Notes: a model not told the origin generated them from the sequence alone. A DNA stretch of 64,000 nucleotides from Streptomyces seoulensis (GCA_013364255.1 CP054936.1:1302001-1366000), one strand, 5' to 3'; positions 15,566 to 24,839 are shown, counted from the stretch's first letter. Translations and numbers: made by a program.

Positions 15566-17214
15566 ATGACCACCGGAGCCACCACCGCCGCCGCCCCGTC
15601 CGAGACTCCCGCGCTCCCGAGCGGCGCCCTCACCAACCCCGTCCTGCCCGGCTTCCACCCCGACCCCTCGATCCTGCGCGTCGGCGACGACTACTACCTC
15701 GCCACCTCCACCTTCGAGTGGCACCCGGGTGTGCGCGTCCACCACTCGCGCGACCTGGTCCACTGGCGCCCGCTGCCCGGCGTGCTGGACGAGCGCCGGC
15801 TGCTCGACCTGTCCGGCGTGCCCGACTCCGGCGGGGTGTGGGCGCCCTGTCTGTCGTACGCGCACGACCTGTTCCACCTGGTCTTCACCCGGGTCGACAA
15901 CCACCACGGCGGCTGGTGGGACGCCCAGAACTACGTCACCACCGCGCCCACCGCCTCGGGCCCCTGGTCCGACCCGGTGCCGGTGCACGCCCGAGGCTTC
16001 GACCCCTCGCTCTTCCACGACCAGGACGGCGCCTGCTGGATGCTGTCGCTGACCGGCGACTGGCGCCCGCGCCGCGACCCCTTCGCCGGCATCCAGGCCC
16101 AGCGCTGGGACTGCGCCGCCGGCCGGCTCACCGGCGAGGTGCACCTGATCTTCCACGGCACCGACGCCGGCGTCACCGAGGGCCCGCACCTGTACCGGCG
16201 CGACGGCCACTACTATCTGATGACCGCCGAGGGCGGCACCTCCTACGACCACCAGGTCACCGTCGCCCGCTCCCGCACCCTGCTCGGCCCCTACGAGCCC
16301 GACCCCGCCGGCCCCACCCTCACCTCCCGCCAGCGCCCCGACCTGCCCCTCCAGAAGGCCGGCCACGGCAGTCTGGTGGAGACCCAGAGCGGCGAGTGGT
16401 ACCTGGCCCACCTCACCGGCCGCCCCGACGCTCCGCACGGCCGCTGCGTCCTCGGCCGGGAGACGGCCCTCCAGCGGGTCCGCTGGTCCGAGGACGGCTG
16501 GCCGCGCGTGACCGACGGCATCCCCGCCGAACGGGTCCCGCGCCCCGGCTGCCGGCCCACCCCTTCCCGGCCGAGCCCGCCCGCGACGACTTCGACGGCG
16601 ACCGGCTCGGCCCGCACTGGGCCACCCTGCGCCGCCCCGCCGCTCCCGACTGGCTGGACCTCGCCGCCCGCCCCTCCCACCTGCGTATCCGTGGCGGCCA
16701 GTCGCCGCGCGGACTGCGCACGCCGAGCCTGGTGGCCCGGCGCGCGGGCTCGTTCCACTGCTCGCTGGCGGCCTCGGTCGACTTCGACCCGGCCGACGTG
16801 CGCCAGCTCGCCGGGATCACCGCGTACTACGACACCCGCAACTGGCACTACGCCTACATCGGCCGCGACGACGACGGACGCCGGGTGCTGTCCGTGCTCA
16901 GCTGCGACGACGGCGACCGGGTGGAGGGCGCGGCGGTGGCGCTGCCCGAGACCGGGGCCGTCGAACTGCGGGTGACGCTCGACCTCCCGCGGCTCCGCTT
17001 CGAGCACCGGCCGCCGGGACAGCGGTGGACGCCGCTCGGGGCGGCGCTGGACGCGACGATCCTGTCCGACGAGTACGCCGGCGAGAAGCAGGCGCCCGAC
17101 GGCCGCGCCGCCAGCCCCGCCTTCACCGGCGCCTTCCTCGGCCTGTGGGTCCAGGACATCGGAGCGGACGGCGCCCACGCGGACGTCGACCACGCGACCT
17201 ACCGCGAGCACTGA
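15566..17214 (+). pseudogene. GH43 beta-xylosidase/alpha-L-arabinofuranosidase with a frameshift
   Basis: The N-terminal five-bladed propeller domain is clear (NPVLPGFHPDPSILRVGDDY; SGVWAPC-like GGVWAPC; FDPSLFHDQDG; VTEGPHLYRRDGHYY, with the usual Asp, Asp and Glu catalytic positions). Near 16545-16560 the frame changes by one. The beta-xylosidase C-terminal lectin-like domain then continues in the other frame (DDFDGDRLGPHWATL to DVDHATYREH). No signal peptide is visible, so the ancestor was a cytoplasmic oligosaccharide hydrolase served by the ABC transporter upstream. Sequencing error is an alternative explanation for this lesion taken alone. Confidence 0.85.
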
Positions 17215-17305
17215 CCGCCCGAGCACGGCCCGCCCGGACCCGCGCACCCCGCGCGGGCCCACCGCCCGCACCGCTCAAGGAACACCCTCCACGCCACACA
17301 CCCCG

Positions 17306-17341
17306 CGTCGTGCCGCCGCCGGATCCGGCGGCGGCACGACG
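17306..17341. terminator. 36-bp perfect palindrome, bidirectional terminator
   Basis: The two 18-base halves are exact reverse complements (left arm begins CGTCGTGCCGCCGCC). It lies between the convergent GH43 pseudogene and the 3-hydroxybutyrate dehydrogenase gene, 14 bases after the latter's stop. Confidence 0.85.
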
Positions 17342-17354
17342 CTGCGCTCTCGCG

Positions 17355-18182
17355 TCAACTGGCCGTCCAGCCGCCGTCCAGGGGCAGCGAGGCGCCGGTG
17401 ATGTAGCCGGTGTGCTCGGCGCACAGCCACAGGGCAGCCGCGGCGACCTCGGCCGGCTCGATCAGACGCTTGATCGCGGTGTGCTCCAGGAACACCTGGT
17501 CCACCACATCCGCCGACGGAATGCCGTGGGCCCGCGCCTGCCCCGCGATCTGGTCCTCCACCAGCGGGGTGCGGACATAGCCGGGGTTGATGCAGTTGCT
17601 GGTCACCCCGTGCGCGGCGCCCTCCAGGGCGACCACCTTGCTCAGCCCCTCCAGGGCGTGCTTCGCGGCGACGTACGCCGACTTGTAGGCGCTGGCCCGC
17701 AGGCCGTGCACCGAGGAGATGTTGACCACCCGGCCCCAGCCCCGCGCGTACATGTGCGGCAGGGTGCGGCGCAGGATCCGGAACGGCGCCTCCACCATCA
17801 CCCGCTGGATCAGCGCGAACCGGTCCGGCGGGAACTCGTGCACCGGGGCCACGTGCTGGAGCCCCGCGTTGTTCACGACGATGTCGGCGTCGTCCGGCAG
17901 CGTGTCCACCGCCTCCGGGTCGGAGAGGTCGACCACGATCGCGCTGCCGCCGGTCGCCGCCGCGACCTCCTTGGCGGCCCGCTCCGCCCGGTCCACCACG
18001 TAGACCTCGGCGCCGGCGGCGGCGAAGGCCTCGGCGCAGGCCCGGCCGATCCCGCTGGCCGCCCCGGTGACCAGGACCTTCCGCCCGGACGCGAACCGGG
18101 CGCCGACCAGTGCGGACGCGGTGGTGTTTCGCGGCCCGGCGTGCGGGGCCGCGCCCTCGGCGGGGTTCTCGGTGCTCTCCAT
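17355..18182 (-). CDS. 3-hydroxybutyrate dehydrogenase (SDR family)
   Basis: 275 residues. The Rossmann motif TGAASGIG is followed by NNAGLQHVAP, the catalytic serine region SSVHGLRAS, YVAAK for the catalytic Tyr/Lys, and INPGYVRTPLV. The Q-H-V-A-P and SVHG signatures are specific for D-3-hydroxybutyrate dehydrogenase, which oxidises the ketone body/PHB monomer to acetoacetate with NAD+. The first ~33 residues (MESTENPAEGAAPHAG...) are extra relative to most family members. ATG at 18182. It is divergent, with a 255-bp gap, from the PHB-depolymerase-like gene. Confidence 0.92.
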   Translation of the reverse strand: MESTENPAEGAAPHAGPRNTTASALVGARFASGRKVLVTGAASGIGRACAEAFAAAGAEVYVVDRAERAAKEVAAATGGSAIVVDLSDPEAVDTLPDDADIVVNNAGLQHVAPVHEFPPDRFALIQRVMVEAPFRILRRTLPHMYARGWGRVVNISSVHGLRASAYKSAYVAAKHALEGLSKVVALEGAAHGVTSNCINPGYVRTPLVEDQIAGQARAHGIPSADVVDQVFLEHTAIKRLIEPAEVAAAALWLCAEHTGYITGASLPLDGGWTAS

Positions 18183-18437
18183 GGCGGCCACGGTAGGAAG
18201 CCGGGCAGAGGTGAGACACGTGGGCCGGTGACACATTTTCCGGCCGGGGCATGGTCGCGGCCACCATGTGCCGCCCGCCATGCCACAGCCTCGGCGCGGA
18301 CGCCATGGGTGGGCGCGCCATGCGGGCCGCCGCGTTCCTGGCTGCCCCTCACCTGTCACCGCCGGCCGGGCCGGCCGTACGGTCCGCCGCAGTTCCCTCC
18401 CCTCCCCGACACCCCACCACCCCACGGGAGTTCCACC

Positions 18438-19904
18438 ATGCGATGGCACACACTGCGCCGGTTCGGCGGCCGCGCCGCCCGGGCCACGGCGCTCGGCGCC
18501 CTGGCCGCGGGCCTGGTCACGCTCGCGCCCGCCGCCCCGGCCGAGGCCGCCGGCACGCTCCAGCAGGTCACGGGATTCGGCTCCAACCCCGGCAACCTGG
18601 CGATGTACGAGTACGCGCCGGCCGACCTGCCCGCACACGCGCCCCTGGTGGTGGCCCTGCACGGCTGCACCCAGTCGGCGAGCGACTACCACAGCCACTC
18701 CGGCTGGCAGAAGTTCGCCGACCAGTGGGGCTTCGCCGTCGTCTACCCGCAGACCAGCGCGACCAACAACAGCCTCTCCTGCTTCAGTTGGTTCGATGCC
18801 ACCAAGGACGCCCGCGGCAAGGGCGAGGCGGCCTCCGTCGTGCAGATGGTCGACCACGCCGTGGCGCAGTACGGCTCCGACCGCGGCCGGATCTTCGTCA
18901 CCGGCCTGTCCGCGGGCGGCGGCATGACCGCCGACCTGCTCGCCGACTACCCGGACGTGTTCGCCGGCGGCGCCGTGGACTCCGGGCTGCCCGCCCAGTG
19001 CGCCACCACCCAGGCCGCCGCCTCCGGCTGCCAGTACAGCGGCCAGAACCTCACCCCGAAGCAGTGGGGCGACAAGGTGCGCGGCTCCTACCCCGGCTAC
19101 ACCGGACAGTGGCCGCGCGTCGCGATCTGGCAGGGCTCCTCCGACACCACCGTCGCCCCCGTCAACGGCACCGAACTGCGCGACCAGTGGACCGACGTCT
19201 GGGGCATCGGGCAGACGCCGTCCGCCACCCGGACCCTGACCGGCAACACCACCGAGACCACCTACGACGACTCCGCGGGCCGACCCGCCGTCGCGCTCTT
19301 CTCCGTCTCCGGCATGGCCCACGGCCTCGCCGTCGACCCCGGCTCGGGCGCCGACCAGTGCGGCAGCACCGGCTCCTACTACCTCGACACCATCTGCTCC
19401 AGCTACCACACCGCGCGGTTCTGGGGCCTGGACCAGTCGGGCGGCGGCAGCGGCAGCACCCTGCCCGCGCCGTCCGCGGTGACCGTCACCACCACCACCG
19501 CCAGTACCGCGACGCTGTCCTGGACCGCCGTCGGCGGCGCGGCCTCGTACGCCGTCTACCGCGACGGCGCCAAGGTGGGCGCCCCCACCGGCACGACGTA
19601 CACCGACACCGGTCTGGCCGCCGGCACGACGTACACCTACACCGTCGCCGCCGTGGACGGCGCCGACGCGGCCGGCGCCGCCTCCGCGCCGGTCACCGCG
19701 ACGACCACCGGCACCGCCCCCGCGCCCAAGTGCTACACCGACAACAACTACAACCAGGTCAGGGCCGGCCGCGCCCACCAGAGCGGCGGCTACGCCTACG
19801 CCAACGGCTCCAACCAGAACATGGGCCTGTACAACGTGGCCGTCACCCACACCCTGAAGGAGACCTCCCCGGCCTACTTCGTCCTCGCCGACTCCGGCTG
19901 CTGA
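18438..19904 (+). CDS. secreted PHB depolymerase-family esterase with fibronectin type III domain
   Basis: 488 residues. A signal peptide covers about residues 1-37 (RR near the start, cleavage near AEAAG). The esterase domain has the oxyanion motif LHGCTQSASDY, the lipase box GLSAGGGM with Ser158, the acid region SDTTVAPVNG and the His in GMAHGLAVDP. A linker SGGGSGS leads to an FN3 domain (about residues 350-430) and a C-terminal domain starting CYTDNNYNQVRAGRA. This is the architecture of extracellular short-chain PHB depolymerases, with feruloyl or acetylxylan esterase activity as the alternative. The divergent 3-hydroxybutyrate dehydrogenase supports PHB use. Confidence 0.88.
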   Translation: MRWHTLRRFGGRAARATALGALAAGLVTLAPAAPAEAAGTLQQVTGFGSNPGNLAMYEYAPADLPAHAPLVVALHGCTQSASDYHSHSGWQKFADQWGFAVVYPQTSATNNSLSCFSWFDATKDARGKGEAASVVQMVDHAVAQYGSDRGRIFVTGLSAGGGMTADLLADYPDVFAGGAVDSGLPAQCATTQAAASGCQYSGQNLTPKQWGDKVRGSYPGYTGQWPRVAIWQGSSDTTVAPVNGTELRDQWTDVWGIGQTPSATRTLTGNTTETTYDDSAGRPAVALFSVSGMAHGLAVDPGSGADQCGSTGSYYLDTICSSYHTARFWGLDQSGGGSGSTLPAPSAVTVTTTTASTATLSWTAVGGAASYAVYRDGAKVGAPTGTTYTDTGLAAGTTYTYTVAAVDGADAAGAASAPVTATTTGTAPAPKCYTDNNYNQVRAGRAHQSGGYAYANGSNQNMGLYNVAVTHTLKETSPAYFVLADSGC

Positions 19905-19942
19905 ACGCCGGGCTCCGCCGGCCGCGGCGAGACCCGCTCCGG

Positions 19943-21745
19943 TCAGCGGTAGCGGGCCAGCGCCGCCCGGTGCTGACGCAAGGCGGGGGACATGGCCACC
20001 CGGGCGTCCTGGAGGAGGTTGCGGGCCATCGGGCCCGCGGCCTTCTCGCCCTTGCCGAACGCCTCGGCGATGTGCTCGGCATGCGCCGGCTTCAGGCTCT
20101 CGCCGAACGGCGCCTCGTAGGCGTCCGTGACCGCCTCGACCAGGCACGGGCCGTCGTGGGCCATCGCCTGCCGGAACACGTCCGCCGCGTCCGCGGGGTC
20201 CTCGATCCGGAAGGCCCGCAGACCGCACGCCTCGGCGACGGCCTTGAAGTCGACGGGGTGCAGCTCACACCCGTACTGCGGATTGCCGAGCAGGGCGGTC
20301 TGCTCCCACACCTCCAGGGCCAGGGAGTTGTTCCGCAGCACCACCACCTTGACGGGCAGTCCGTACTGGGCGAGCGTGGCGAGTTCGCCCATCCCCATCG
20401 ACAGCGAGCCGTCGCCGGTGAAGGCGATCACCGGCCGGTCCGGGTGGGCGAACTGGGCGCCGATCGCGTACGGCAGCGCGGCGCCCATCGTGCACAGCGT
20501 GCCGGAGAAGGAGTAGTGCATGCCGGCGCGCAGCATCAGCCGGCCGCCCCACGCGGTCACGGTCCCCGCGTCACCGGTCACGATCGCCCGCTCGGGCAGG
20601 GCCTTGGACAGCTCCCAGGTGACCACCTGCGGACGCATCGGCGTACCGGAGGAGGCGGCCTGCTCCCCGATCAGCTCCCACCACGTACGGTACGTGTCCC
20701 GGGCCCGGTCGAGGAACGAGCGGTCGCTCTTGCGCTCCAGCCGGGGCAGCAGCGCCTCCAGCACGGCCTCGGCGTGGCCGACGAGGCCCACCTCGACGGG
20801 GTAGCGCATCCCGATCCGGTCGGCGTTCAGGTCGATCTGCACGGCGCGCGCCTGCCCGGGAACGGGCCAGAAGTCGTAGTACGGGGTCGAGGACCCGACG
20901 ATCAGGAAGCCGTCGCACTCCTCGAACGCCTGGTGCGAGGCCCGGGTGCCGATCAACCCCATCCCGCCGGTGGTGTACGGGCTGTCGTCCGGCACGCAGT
21001 CCTTGCCCAGGCCCGCCTTGGCGATCGGCGCGCCCAGGACCTCGGCCACCCGCTCCAGCGCCGCGCCCGCGCCCCGGGCTCCGGCGCCCGCGCAGATCGC
21101 CACCCGGCTACAGGAGTTGAGCACCTCGGCGGCCGCGTCCAGCTGCGCGGCCGGCGGCATCACCTCGAACGGCTGGACGGCCAGGGAGGTGTGTCCGGGC
21201 ACGTTCTTGTCGGACGGCGTGTCCTGGTCCTCCGTCCACGACTGCACGTCGATCGGGATCGCCAGGTGTGAGGGCGTGCGGTTCATCAGCGCGCTGCGCA
21301 CCGCGAGGTCGGTGGCGGTGACCGCGTGCGCCGGGCCCATCACCCGCTCGGAGAACATGCACGCGTGCTCGAACAGCCGGTCGGAGGGGATGTCCTGGAG
21401 GAAGTGCGCGCCCACCGTGTCGTGGTACGACAGACCGGTGATCGCGATCACCGGCGCGCCGTCGATCCGCGCGTCGTACAGGCCGTTGAGCAGGTGGATC
21501 GCGCCGGGGCCCGCGGTGGCCACGCACGCGGCGGGACGGCCGGTGAACTTGGCGTACCCGACGCACGCCAGGGCCGCGTTCTCCTCGTGCCGCACGTGCA
21601 CCAGCCGCATCCGCGGCTGCCGGCGCAGGGCCTCGAAGAAGCCGTTGACCTGGTCGCCGCAGATGCCGAAGCAGGTGTCCACCCCCCAGGCCAGGAGCCG
21701 TTCGATGATCAGGTCGGAGGTGGTCTTCGGGGCCGTTTCGGGCAC
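19943..21745 (-). CDS. thiamine-diphosphate pyruvate oxidase/dehydrogenase (PoxB type)
   Basis: 600 residues. The N-terminal TPP-binding Pyr domain has CFGICGDQVNGFFEAL and HEENAALACVGYAK with the activating Glu. The middle domain binds nucleotide (ICAGAGARGAG). The C-terminal PP domain carries GDGSLSMGMGELATLAQYG and the Mg2+-binding Asn pair RNNSL. Similarity to PoxB-type pyruvate oxidases (membrane-associated, FAD, acetate-forming) is better than to acetolactate synthases, as a long C-terminal extension SLKPAHAEHIAEAFGKGEKA is present. GTG start at 21745 with GAAGGGA before it. Confidence 0.85.
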   Translation of the reverse strand: MPETAPKTTSDLIIERLLAWGVDTCFGICGDQVNGFFEALRRQPRMRLVHVRHEENAALACVGYAKFTGRPAACVATAGPGAIHLLNGLYDARIDGAPVIAITGLSYHDTVGAHFLQDIPSDRLFEHACMFSERVMGPAHAVTATDLAVRSALMNRTPSHLAIPIDVQSWTEDQDTPSDKNVPGHTSLAVQPFEVMPPAAQLDAAAEVLNSCSRVAICAGAGARGAGAALERVAEVLGAPIAKAGLGKDCVPDDSPYTTGGMGLIGTRASHQAFEECDGFLIVGSSTPYYDFWPVPGQARAVQIDLNADRIGMRYPVEVGLVGHAEAVLEALLPRLERKSDRSFLDRARDTYRTWWELIGEQAASSGTPMRPQVVTWELSKALPERAIVTGDAGTVTAWGGRLMLRAGMHYSFSGTLCTMGAALPYAIGAQFAHPDRPVIAFTGDGSLSMGMGELATLAQYGLPVKVVVLRNNSLALEVWEQTALLGNPQYGCELHPVDFKAVAEACGLRAFRIEDPADAADVFRQAMAHDGPCLVEAVTDAYEAPFGESLKPAHAEHIAEAFGKGEKAAGPMARNLLQDARVAMSPALRQHRAALARYR

Positions 21746-21857
21746 GGGGGATCCCTTCGTTCCAGCCGGACATCCGCTCCGTGGAGCCCGAGCCGCGGCG
21801 AACCGTCGCCCCGCCAAGGTAACGACGCCGTACCGTGCCCGCGCGCCGAGCCGCCCG

Positions 21858-21924
21858 TCCGCCGCGGCGCTCACACGTGTGCGGCAGGCACGGGCGGCGC
21901 ACACGTGTGAGCGGCCGCGGCGGA
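21858..21924. repeat. long inverted repeat with two CACACGTGTG cores
   Basis: The 26-base arm at 21858-21883 is the reverse complement of 21898-21924 except for one bulged base, around a 14-base spacer. Each arm itself contains the perfect palindrome CACACGTGTG (left core 21872-21881, right core 21900-21909). It lies 113-179 bases upstream of poxB and 83-149 bases upstream of the lipoprotein gene. Confidence 0.85.
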
Positions 21925-22006
21925 TGGAGTACCGCCGAGTCGCGGAGGGCGGGCAGGTCGCGGACGATGAGGGCGATCGTTTCCGTGCGCTGCGAAGGAC
22001 GACAGG

Positions 22007-22642
22007 ATGCCCCGACCCCACCGCGGTCCCGTGCCACTTTGCTCCCGTGCCGTGCCGGCCGGCGCGGCCGGCTGCCTGCTCGCCGTCGCCGCGCTGACCG
22101 GCTGCGGCTCCGGCAACGATCAAGGGGGCGGCACCACCACCGCCCCGGCCACGCCCCAGACCCCCGCCACGGCCTCCTTCTCGGGCATGCCGCCGTCCGC
22201 GCTGGCCTCCTCGGCCGCCTCCGCGATCGCGTCCGCGCGGGCCTCCGCCTCGGCGGCGGCCTCCTCGGCGTCCGCGCGCGCCTCGCAGTTCGAGGCGTCC
22301 GTGGACGCGCAGGCCGCGCACGCGGGAGCCGCGGCCGAGCAGGAGCTGAAGAAGGTCCAGGGGCGGGGGAACGCGCTGGCCGAGGTGGGGATGACGGGCC
22401 TGCCCCGGGCACAGACCGCGGGCCTGACCGCCGCGCTGGTCACCATCACCAACAAGACCGGCAAGAAGGCCTCCTACGCCGCGCAGGTCGACTTCCTGGA
22501 CGCCTCGGGGAAGGTCGTCGAGACCCGGTTCGTCGGCGCGGAGAACCTCGCCCCGGGCAAGCAGGAACAGCCCATCGCCTTCAGCCGGCAGCCCGTGCAG
22601 ACGCAACTGACCCCCCGTCTGACCAAGGCACAGCGCTACTGA
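22007..22642 (+). CDS. secreted lipoprotein of unknown function
   Basis: 211 residues. The signal peptide ends in the lipobox ALTGC with Cys33 as the lipidation site. Then comes a disordered GGGTTTAPATP linker, an Ala/Ser helix (residues about 60-110, ASSAASAIASARASASAAAS) that could form a coiled coil, and a C-terminal beta domain (TAALVTITNKTGKKASYAAQ) like the small Ig-like FxLYD domains of actinobacterial cell-surface proteins. Membrane-anchored, outside. The start at 22007 follows GAAGGA. Function not known. Confidence 0.82.
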   Translation: MPRPHRGPVPLCSRAVPAGAAGCLLAVAALTGCGSGNDQGGGTTTAPATPQTPATASFSGMPPSALASSAASAIASARASASAAASSASARASQFEASVDAQAAHAGAAAEQELKKVQGRGNALAEVGMTGLPRAQTAGLTAALVTITNKTGKKASYAAQVDFLDASGKVVETRFVGAENLAPGKQEQPIAFSRQPVQTQLTPRLTKAQRY

Positions 22643-22712
22643 CCGCCGTGCGGGTGCGCCGACGAACGGGGCCGCCGGACGGGCCGGTTCCGCCCCGGTC
22701 TACGATTCCGCG

Positions 22713-23267
22713 ATGATCGAAAGCAAGTCGGTGAGGCTTCGTCCCCTGCGTCCCGAGGACGCCGAGCACCATCTGCGGTGGCGCAACGATCCGCGGGTGA
22801 TCCACTGGGCCGCCGCGGGCGACCCGGCCTTCGGACCGGTCACGGCCGAGGCGATCGGGCTCGGCTTCGACACCATGCTGCGGCTGAACCCGAGGGAGTC
22901 GGCCGTCTTCACGGTCGAGGACGTCGCCGACGGACGGGTCATCGGCATGGCCGACTACCGCGACCTCGACCCGTTCGGCCAGGTGGCCACGTTGGGCATC
23001 ACCGTCGGCGAGCCGGAGTTCTGGGGCCGCGGCCACGGCTCGGCGGCGCTGCGGCTGCTCGTGGACCACCTGTTCGGCGCGTACCCCCTGCACCGTCTGG
23101 AGCTGGACACCTGGAGCGGCAACGAACGCGCGGTGCGCGCCTTCGGGAAACTGGGTTTCCGCGAGGAGGGCCGGCGACGGTCCGCGGTGCTGGTGGCGGG
23201 CGAGCGGTACGACCGCGTGCTCTTCGGCATGCTGCGCGAGGAGTGGGCGAACTCGGCCGTCGAGTGA
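22713..23267 (+). CDS. GNAT-family N-acetyltransferase (RimJ/RimL type)
   Basis: 184 residues. VRLRPLRPEDAEHHLRWRND is the usual start of RimJ/RimL-like acetyltransferases. The acetyl-CoA site is in EFWGRGHGSAALRLLVDHLF, followed by HRLELDTWSGNERAVRAFGK and LGFREEGRRR. Cytoplasmic. The acceptor is unknown, either a protein N-terminus or a small amine. It stands alone between the lipoprotein and the convergent crcB operon. Confidence 0.9.
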   Translation: MIESKSVRLRPLRPEDAEHHLRWRNDPRVIHWAAAGDPAFGPVTAEAIGLGFDTMLRLNPRESAVFTVEDVADGRVIGMADYRDLDPFGQVATLGITVGEPEFWGRGHGSAALRLLVDHLFGAYPLHRLELDTWSGNERAVRAFGKLGFREEGRRRSAVLVAGERYDRVLFGMLREEWANSAVE

Positions 23268-23299
23268 CCGAGTTGCGCCGGCCCCGGCTCGTCGACCCG

Positions 23300-23674
23300 T
23301 CAGAGCCAGAACGCCTGGGCGAGCGCCGCCCCGGTGAAGGCGGAGCCCAGCGCGGCGACCAGGCTGCCGACCGCGTTGGCCGCCGCGAAGAAGCGCGCGC
23401 CGTCCTCCGCGAGCCGCAGGGTCTCGTAGGAGAAGGTGGAGTACGTGGTCAGGGCCCCGCACAGTCCGGTGCCCAGCAGGAGCTGGAGGTCGGAGGAGAC
23501 CCCGCCGGCGGCGACCGCTCCGGTGACCAGGCCCAGGATGAGGCTGCCGGCGACGTTGACGGTGAACGTGCCCCAGGGGAAGACGGTGTCGTGCCGGGAC
23601 TGCACCGTGCGGTCGGTCAGATAGCGCAGCGGCGCACCCACCGCCGCGCCCGCGATGACCAGCAGCCAGTTCAC
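23300..23674 (-). CDS. crcB: CrcB/Fluc fluoride channel subunit 1
   Basis: 124 residues, four membrane helices. It shows [10 protein letters not shown], the [13 protein letters not shown] segment [18 protein letters not shown] with the channel Asn, and [16 protein letters not shown] with the Phe-box and sodium-site TTYSTF motif. It exports F-. GTG start at 23674 overlaps the DUF190 stop (GTGA). Fluc proteins assemble as antiparallel dimers, and two different crcB genes in one operon suggest a heterodimer. Confidence 0.95.
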   Translation of the reverse strand: MNWLLVIAGAAVGAPLRYLTDRTVQSRHDTVFPWGTFTVNVAGSLILGLVTGAVAAGGVSSDLQLLLGTGLCGALTTYSTFSYETLRLAEDGARFFAAANAVGSLVAALGSAFTGAALAQAFWL

Positions 23675-24066
23675 ACGTCCTCCTTCTTGCCGTGCTTCCT
23701 GCCCCGGTCGCGGTGCGCGTCCACGCCCTTGTCGCGGCCGCTGTAGCGGATGACCTCGCAGTCGTCGAGGATCACCAGCCCCTGGCCGATCAGTTCGTTC
23801 AGTTCCGGCAGGAACGCGCGGACCCGGTCCTCGGTGTCGACGATCACGATCGCCACCGGCAGGTCCTCGCTCAGCGACAGCAGCCTGCTGGTGTGGATCA
23901 GCGAGGACGCCCCGAAGCCCTCGATGCCGCGGAACACGCTGGCGCCGGCCAGCCCCGCCCGGTGCGCCCGGTGCACGATCTCCGAGTAGAGGGGCTTGTG
24001 GTGCCAGGTGTCGTTCTCGCCGATGAAGACGGTCAGCCGCAGCGCGGTGCCGGTCAGCCTCGTCAT
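23671..24066 (-). CDS. DUF190 protein between two crcB genes
   Basis: 131 residues, ferredoxin-like alpha/beta fold of the DUF190 family ([58 protein letters not shown]). The C-terminus is basic and charged ([20 protein letters not shown]). ATG overlaps the upstream crcB stop (ATGA) and its own stop overlaps the next crcB start, so the three are tightly coupled. By resemblance to PII-like proteins it may regulate the channel (inference). Confidence 0.92.
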   Translation of the reverse strand: MTRLTGTALRLTVFIGENDTWHHKPLYSEIVHRAHRAGLAGASVFRGIEGFGASSLIHTSRLLSLSEDLPVAIVIVDTEDRVRAFLPELNELIGQGLVILDDCEVIRYSGRDKGVDAHRDRGRKHGKKEDV

Positions 24067-24548
24067 GACTGCCTCCACTCGATGACGCGCCGGGTGAGGT
24101 TCGCCGCCGCCCACACCGCCGCGAGCGCGGCGAGCAGGGTGGAGGCGAGGTAGAGCAGGCCGGTCCTGGCGTGGCCGCCGTCGACCAGGCGCTGGATGTC
24201 CACGGCGTACGTGGAGAACGTGGTGAACCCGCCGAGCACCCCGGTGCCGAAGAACGGCCTGACCAGACGGTGCGCGGCCCACACGTCGGTGATGACCACC
24301 ATGAAGACGCCGATGACGCCGCAGCCGATCACGTTCACCCACAACGTGGTCCACGGGAAGGCGCCCGTCGCGGTCGGCCACAGCAGGGCGGACGCGTAGC
24401 GGGCGCACGCCCCGATCGCGCCGCCGGCGGCCACCACCGCGATGACCGGCCACTGTCCCCGCGCCAGCTCACGGCGCTGCGCGGGCACCCGCAGATCGAC
24501 GTCGGGATCGGTGGGTTCGCTGTGCACCGGGGATCGGACCTCTCCCAC
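24063..24548 (-). CDS. crcB: CrcB/Fluc fluoride channel subunit 2
   Basis: 161 residues. It has an extra ~35-residue hydrophilic N-terminus before the four-helix channel. Signature segments are [35 protein letters not shown], and [18 protein letters not shown] with the FTTFST sodium/Phe motif. First gene of the operon, GTG at 24548 with TAGGAG upstream. A candidate fluoride riboswitch precedes it. Confidence 0.95.
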   Translation of the reverse strand: MGEVRSPVHSEPTDPDVDLRVPAQRRELARGQWPVIAVVAAGGAIGACARYASALLWPTATGAFPWTTLWVNVIGCGVIGVFMVVITDVWAAHRLVRPFFGTGVLGGFTTFSTYAVDIQRLVDGGHARTGLLYLASTLLAALAAVWAAANLTRRVIEWRQS

Positions 24549-24571
24549 GTGGGTCTCCTACTCGCATCGTC

Positions 24572-24590
24572 GTCCCGGCCGGGCCGGGAC
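24572..24590 (-). terminator. hairpin between the candidate fluoride riboswitch and crcB
   Basis: Perfect 8-bp stem GTCCCGGC/GCCGGGAC with a 3-base loop, 24 bases before the crcB start codon. It may act as the expression platform. Confidence 0.5.
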
Positions 24591-24600
24591 ACACTTCCTC

Positions 24601-24660
24601 GCAAGCAGGGACTGTTGGCGGCGTCTTCGCCGCGGTTGGGTACGGCGAGCCCCACCGCCG
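24601..24660 (-). ncRNA. candidate fluoride (crcB-motif) riboswitch
   Basis: Read on the minus strand: stem P1 GGCG...CGCC encloses GTGGGGCT. A single-stranded TACCCAACC follows, then a second stem (GCGGC-GAAGAC-GCCGC), then CAACAGTCCCTGC. The loop GGGGCT pairs with AGTCCC, reproducing the pseudoknot of fluoride aptamers. It lies 53 bases before the first crcB. The conserved GATG is GGTG here, so a covariance search is needed. Confidence 0.55.
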
Positions 24661-24839
24661 TGCGACCGCTCCCGCGGTCACCCCTCAAGGGTAGCGTGGG
24701 CCGGAACCGGCCCGTGACCTGGACCCCCGCCCCGCCGCTCGACCGGGACCGGGCCGTTCCCCGGCACCGCACCGCCCCGCCGCCCGTTTCCCGCACCGTA
24801 CGGCGGATTGCACCGGCGGCCGCCGCGACAACAATGGGG

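Noticed and set aside
13171..17214. Assembly error as the sole explanation for the broken ABC/GH43 locus
   Set aside because: A single frameshift could be an error, but a truncated binding protein, an internal deletion and an unrelated gene tail within 4 kb are better explained by true decay. Resequencing remains the deciding test.
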